Source of the DNA: Herbiconiux daphne
Lineage (GTDB): Bacteria; Actinomycetota; Actinomycetes; Actinomycetales; Microbacteriaceae
Length of the DNA stretch: 64,000 nucleotides
Reading direction: 5' to 3'
NCBI RefSeq assembly: GCF_024979295.1
Contig: NZ_JANLCJ010000006.1
Span: 124,001-188,000 of the forward strand
The notes beneath the pieces are model-generated. The model was not told the origin of the DNA. It did not search any database and saw only the letters and a list, made by a program, of their open reading frames with translations. Position 1 is the stretch's first letter. The number at the start of each line of letters is the position of its first letter. Shown piece after piece: positions 63,906 through 64,000 of the stretch. A program made the translations under genes and the position numbers.

Positions 63906-63932
63906 TGGAGCGGATGACGGGAATCGAACCCC
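63906..63932 (-). repeat. 3' fragment of a glycine tRNA (possible attachment-site remnant)
   Basis: Read on the minus strand, this 27-nt piece contains GGGTTCGATTCCC followed by GTCATCCGCTCCA. It is the T-arm, acceptor 3' strand, U73 and CCA of tRNA-Gly; U73 is characteristic. No matching 5' half (GCGGATG) occurs upstream, so it is a fragment, not a gene. The tail CTCCACGAG is repeated at the window end. Confidence 0.6.
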
Positions 63933-63950
63933 ACGACGCATCGCGTCGTG
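63932..63950. terminator. Perfect hairpin between the two tRNA-Gly 3' ends
   Basis: CACGACGC-ATC-GCGTCGTG is a perfect 8-bp stem with a 3-nt loop. It may terminate transcription from the tRNA gene entering the window from the right. No T-run is present. Confidence 0.35.
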
Positions 63951-63990
63951 CGTCGCGTGGTCTTGGAGCGCTCGGCTCAGGGCGGTCTCG

Positions 63991-64000
63991 TGGAGCGGAT
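63991..64000 (-). tRNA. Probable 3' end of an intact tRNA-Gly gene running out of the window
   Basis: The last ten bases repeat the 3' end of the tRNA-Gly fragment (minus strand ATCCGCTCCA) with the same flanking CGAG. The remainder lies outside the window, so this is a prediction. Confidence 0.4.

Noticed and set aside
63906..63990. Complete tRNA-Gly gene on the minus strand
   Set aside because: No 5' acceptor strand (GCGGATG), D-arm or anticodon arm could be found at the right distance, so only a 3' fragment is supported.

Overview
This window is a GC-rich actinobacterial chromosome segment next to the replication origin. It reads best as Microbacteriaceae (the Leifsonia/Microbacterium/Herbiconiux group). 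The grounds are the gene order (dnaA, then rpmH-rnpA-yidD-yidC-jag-rsmG-parA-parB diverging from it), many GTG/TTG starts, alanine-rich ribosomal protein tails, a mycothiol gene trio, and murJ followed by a DUF6049-type protein. Species identity is not resolved.

Layout. 1-6.5 kb: the 5' two thirds of dnaA (minus strand, TTG start) and the divergent origin operon, with four parS sites around parA/parB. 6.5-16 kb, mostly minus strand: ddl, a PLP aminotransferase, trxB-trxA behind a sigma-R-type promoter, DUF6049-murJ, and a divergent CCA-adding enzyme. 16-19.3 kb: mshA-mshB-ino1, the first steps of mycothiol synthesis and its inositol supply. 19.4-23 kb: rpsF-ssb-rpsR-rplI and dnaB, with six DnaA-box cores clustered in the gap before dnaB. 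23-30 kb: a MarR/MMPL divergon, small membrane proteins, purB, a low-molecular-weight phosphatase and a GNAT enzyme. 30-32.4 kb: a surface protein with TolB-like and cell-wall-binding repeats, broken by a frameshift. 32.5-37.2 kb: an aminotransferase followed by the E1 alpha, E1 beta and E2 genes of a 2-oxoacid dehydrogenase. 37.2-42.6 kb: a zinc-uptake operon (znuA, C, B, B, zur) with a Zur-like box, then cysteine-poor rpmB-rpmG-rpsN and an HU gene.

42.7-64 kb is more accessory. It holds a CopD-CtaG fusion, a Pif1-like helicase, an MMPL transporter whose C-terminus resembles a dead ABC ATPase, a frameshifted YhgE/Pip-type membrane protein, heme oxygenase with a DUF2470 protein, a dienelactone-hydrolase-like protein lacking its catalytic residues, a LuxR regulator with an altered P-loop, a metallo-beta-lactamase/nucleoside hydrolase/esterase group, a DUF4062-STAND ATPase-TPR protein, and a DoxX-like protein. 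The right edge has a 3' fragment of a glycine tRNA about 85 bp from a second copy that runs out of the window.

Strongest leads: a long palindromic element present twice between convergent gene pairs, one copy supplying the end of a coding frame; the MMPL/degenerate-ABC fusion; the DUF4062-STAND protein; the DnaA-core cluster before dnaB; two frameshifts at slippage-prone repeats; and the tRNA-Gly 3' duplication. No CRISPR array, insertion sequence, phage module or rRNA gene was seen.
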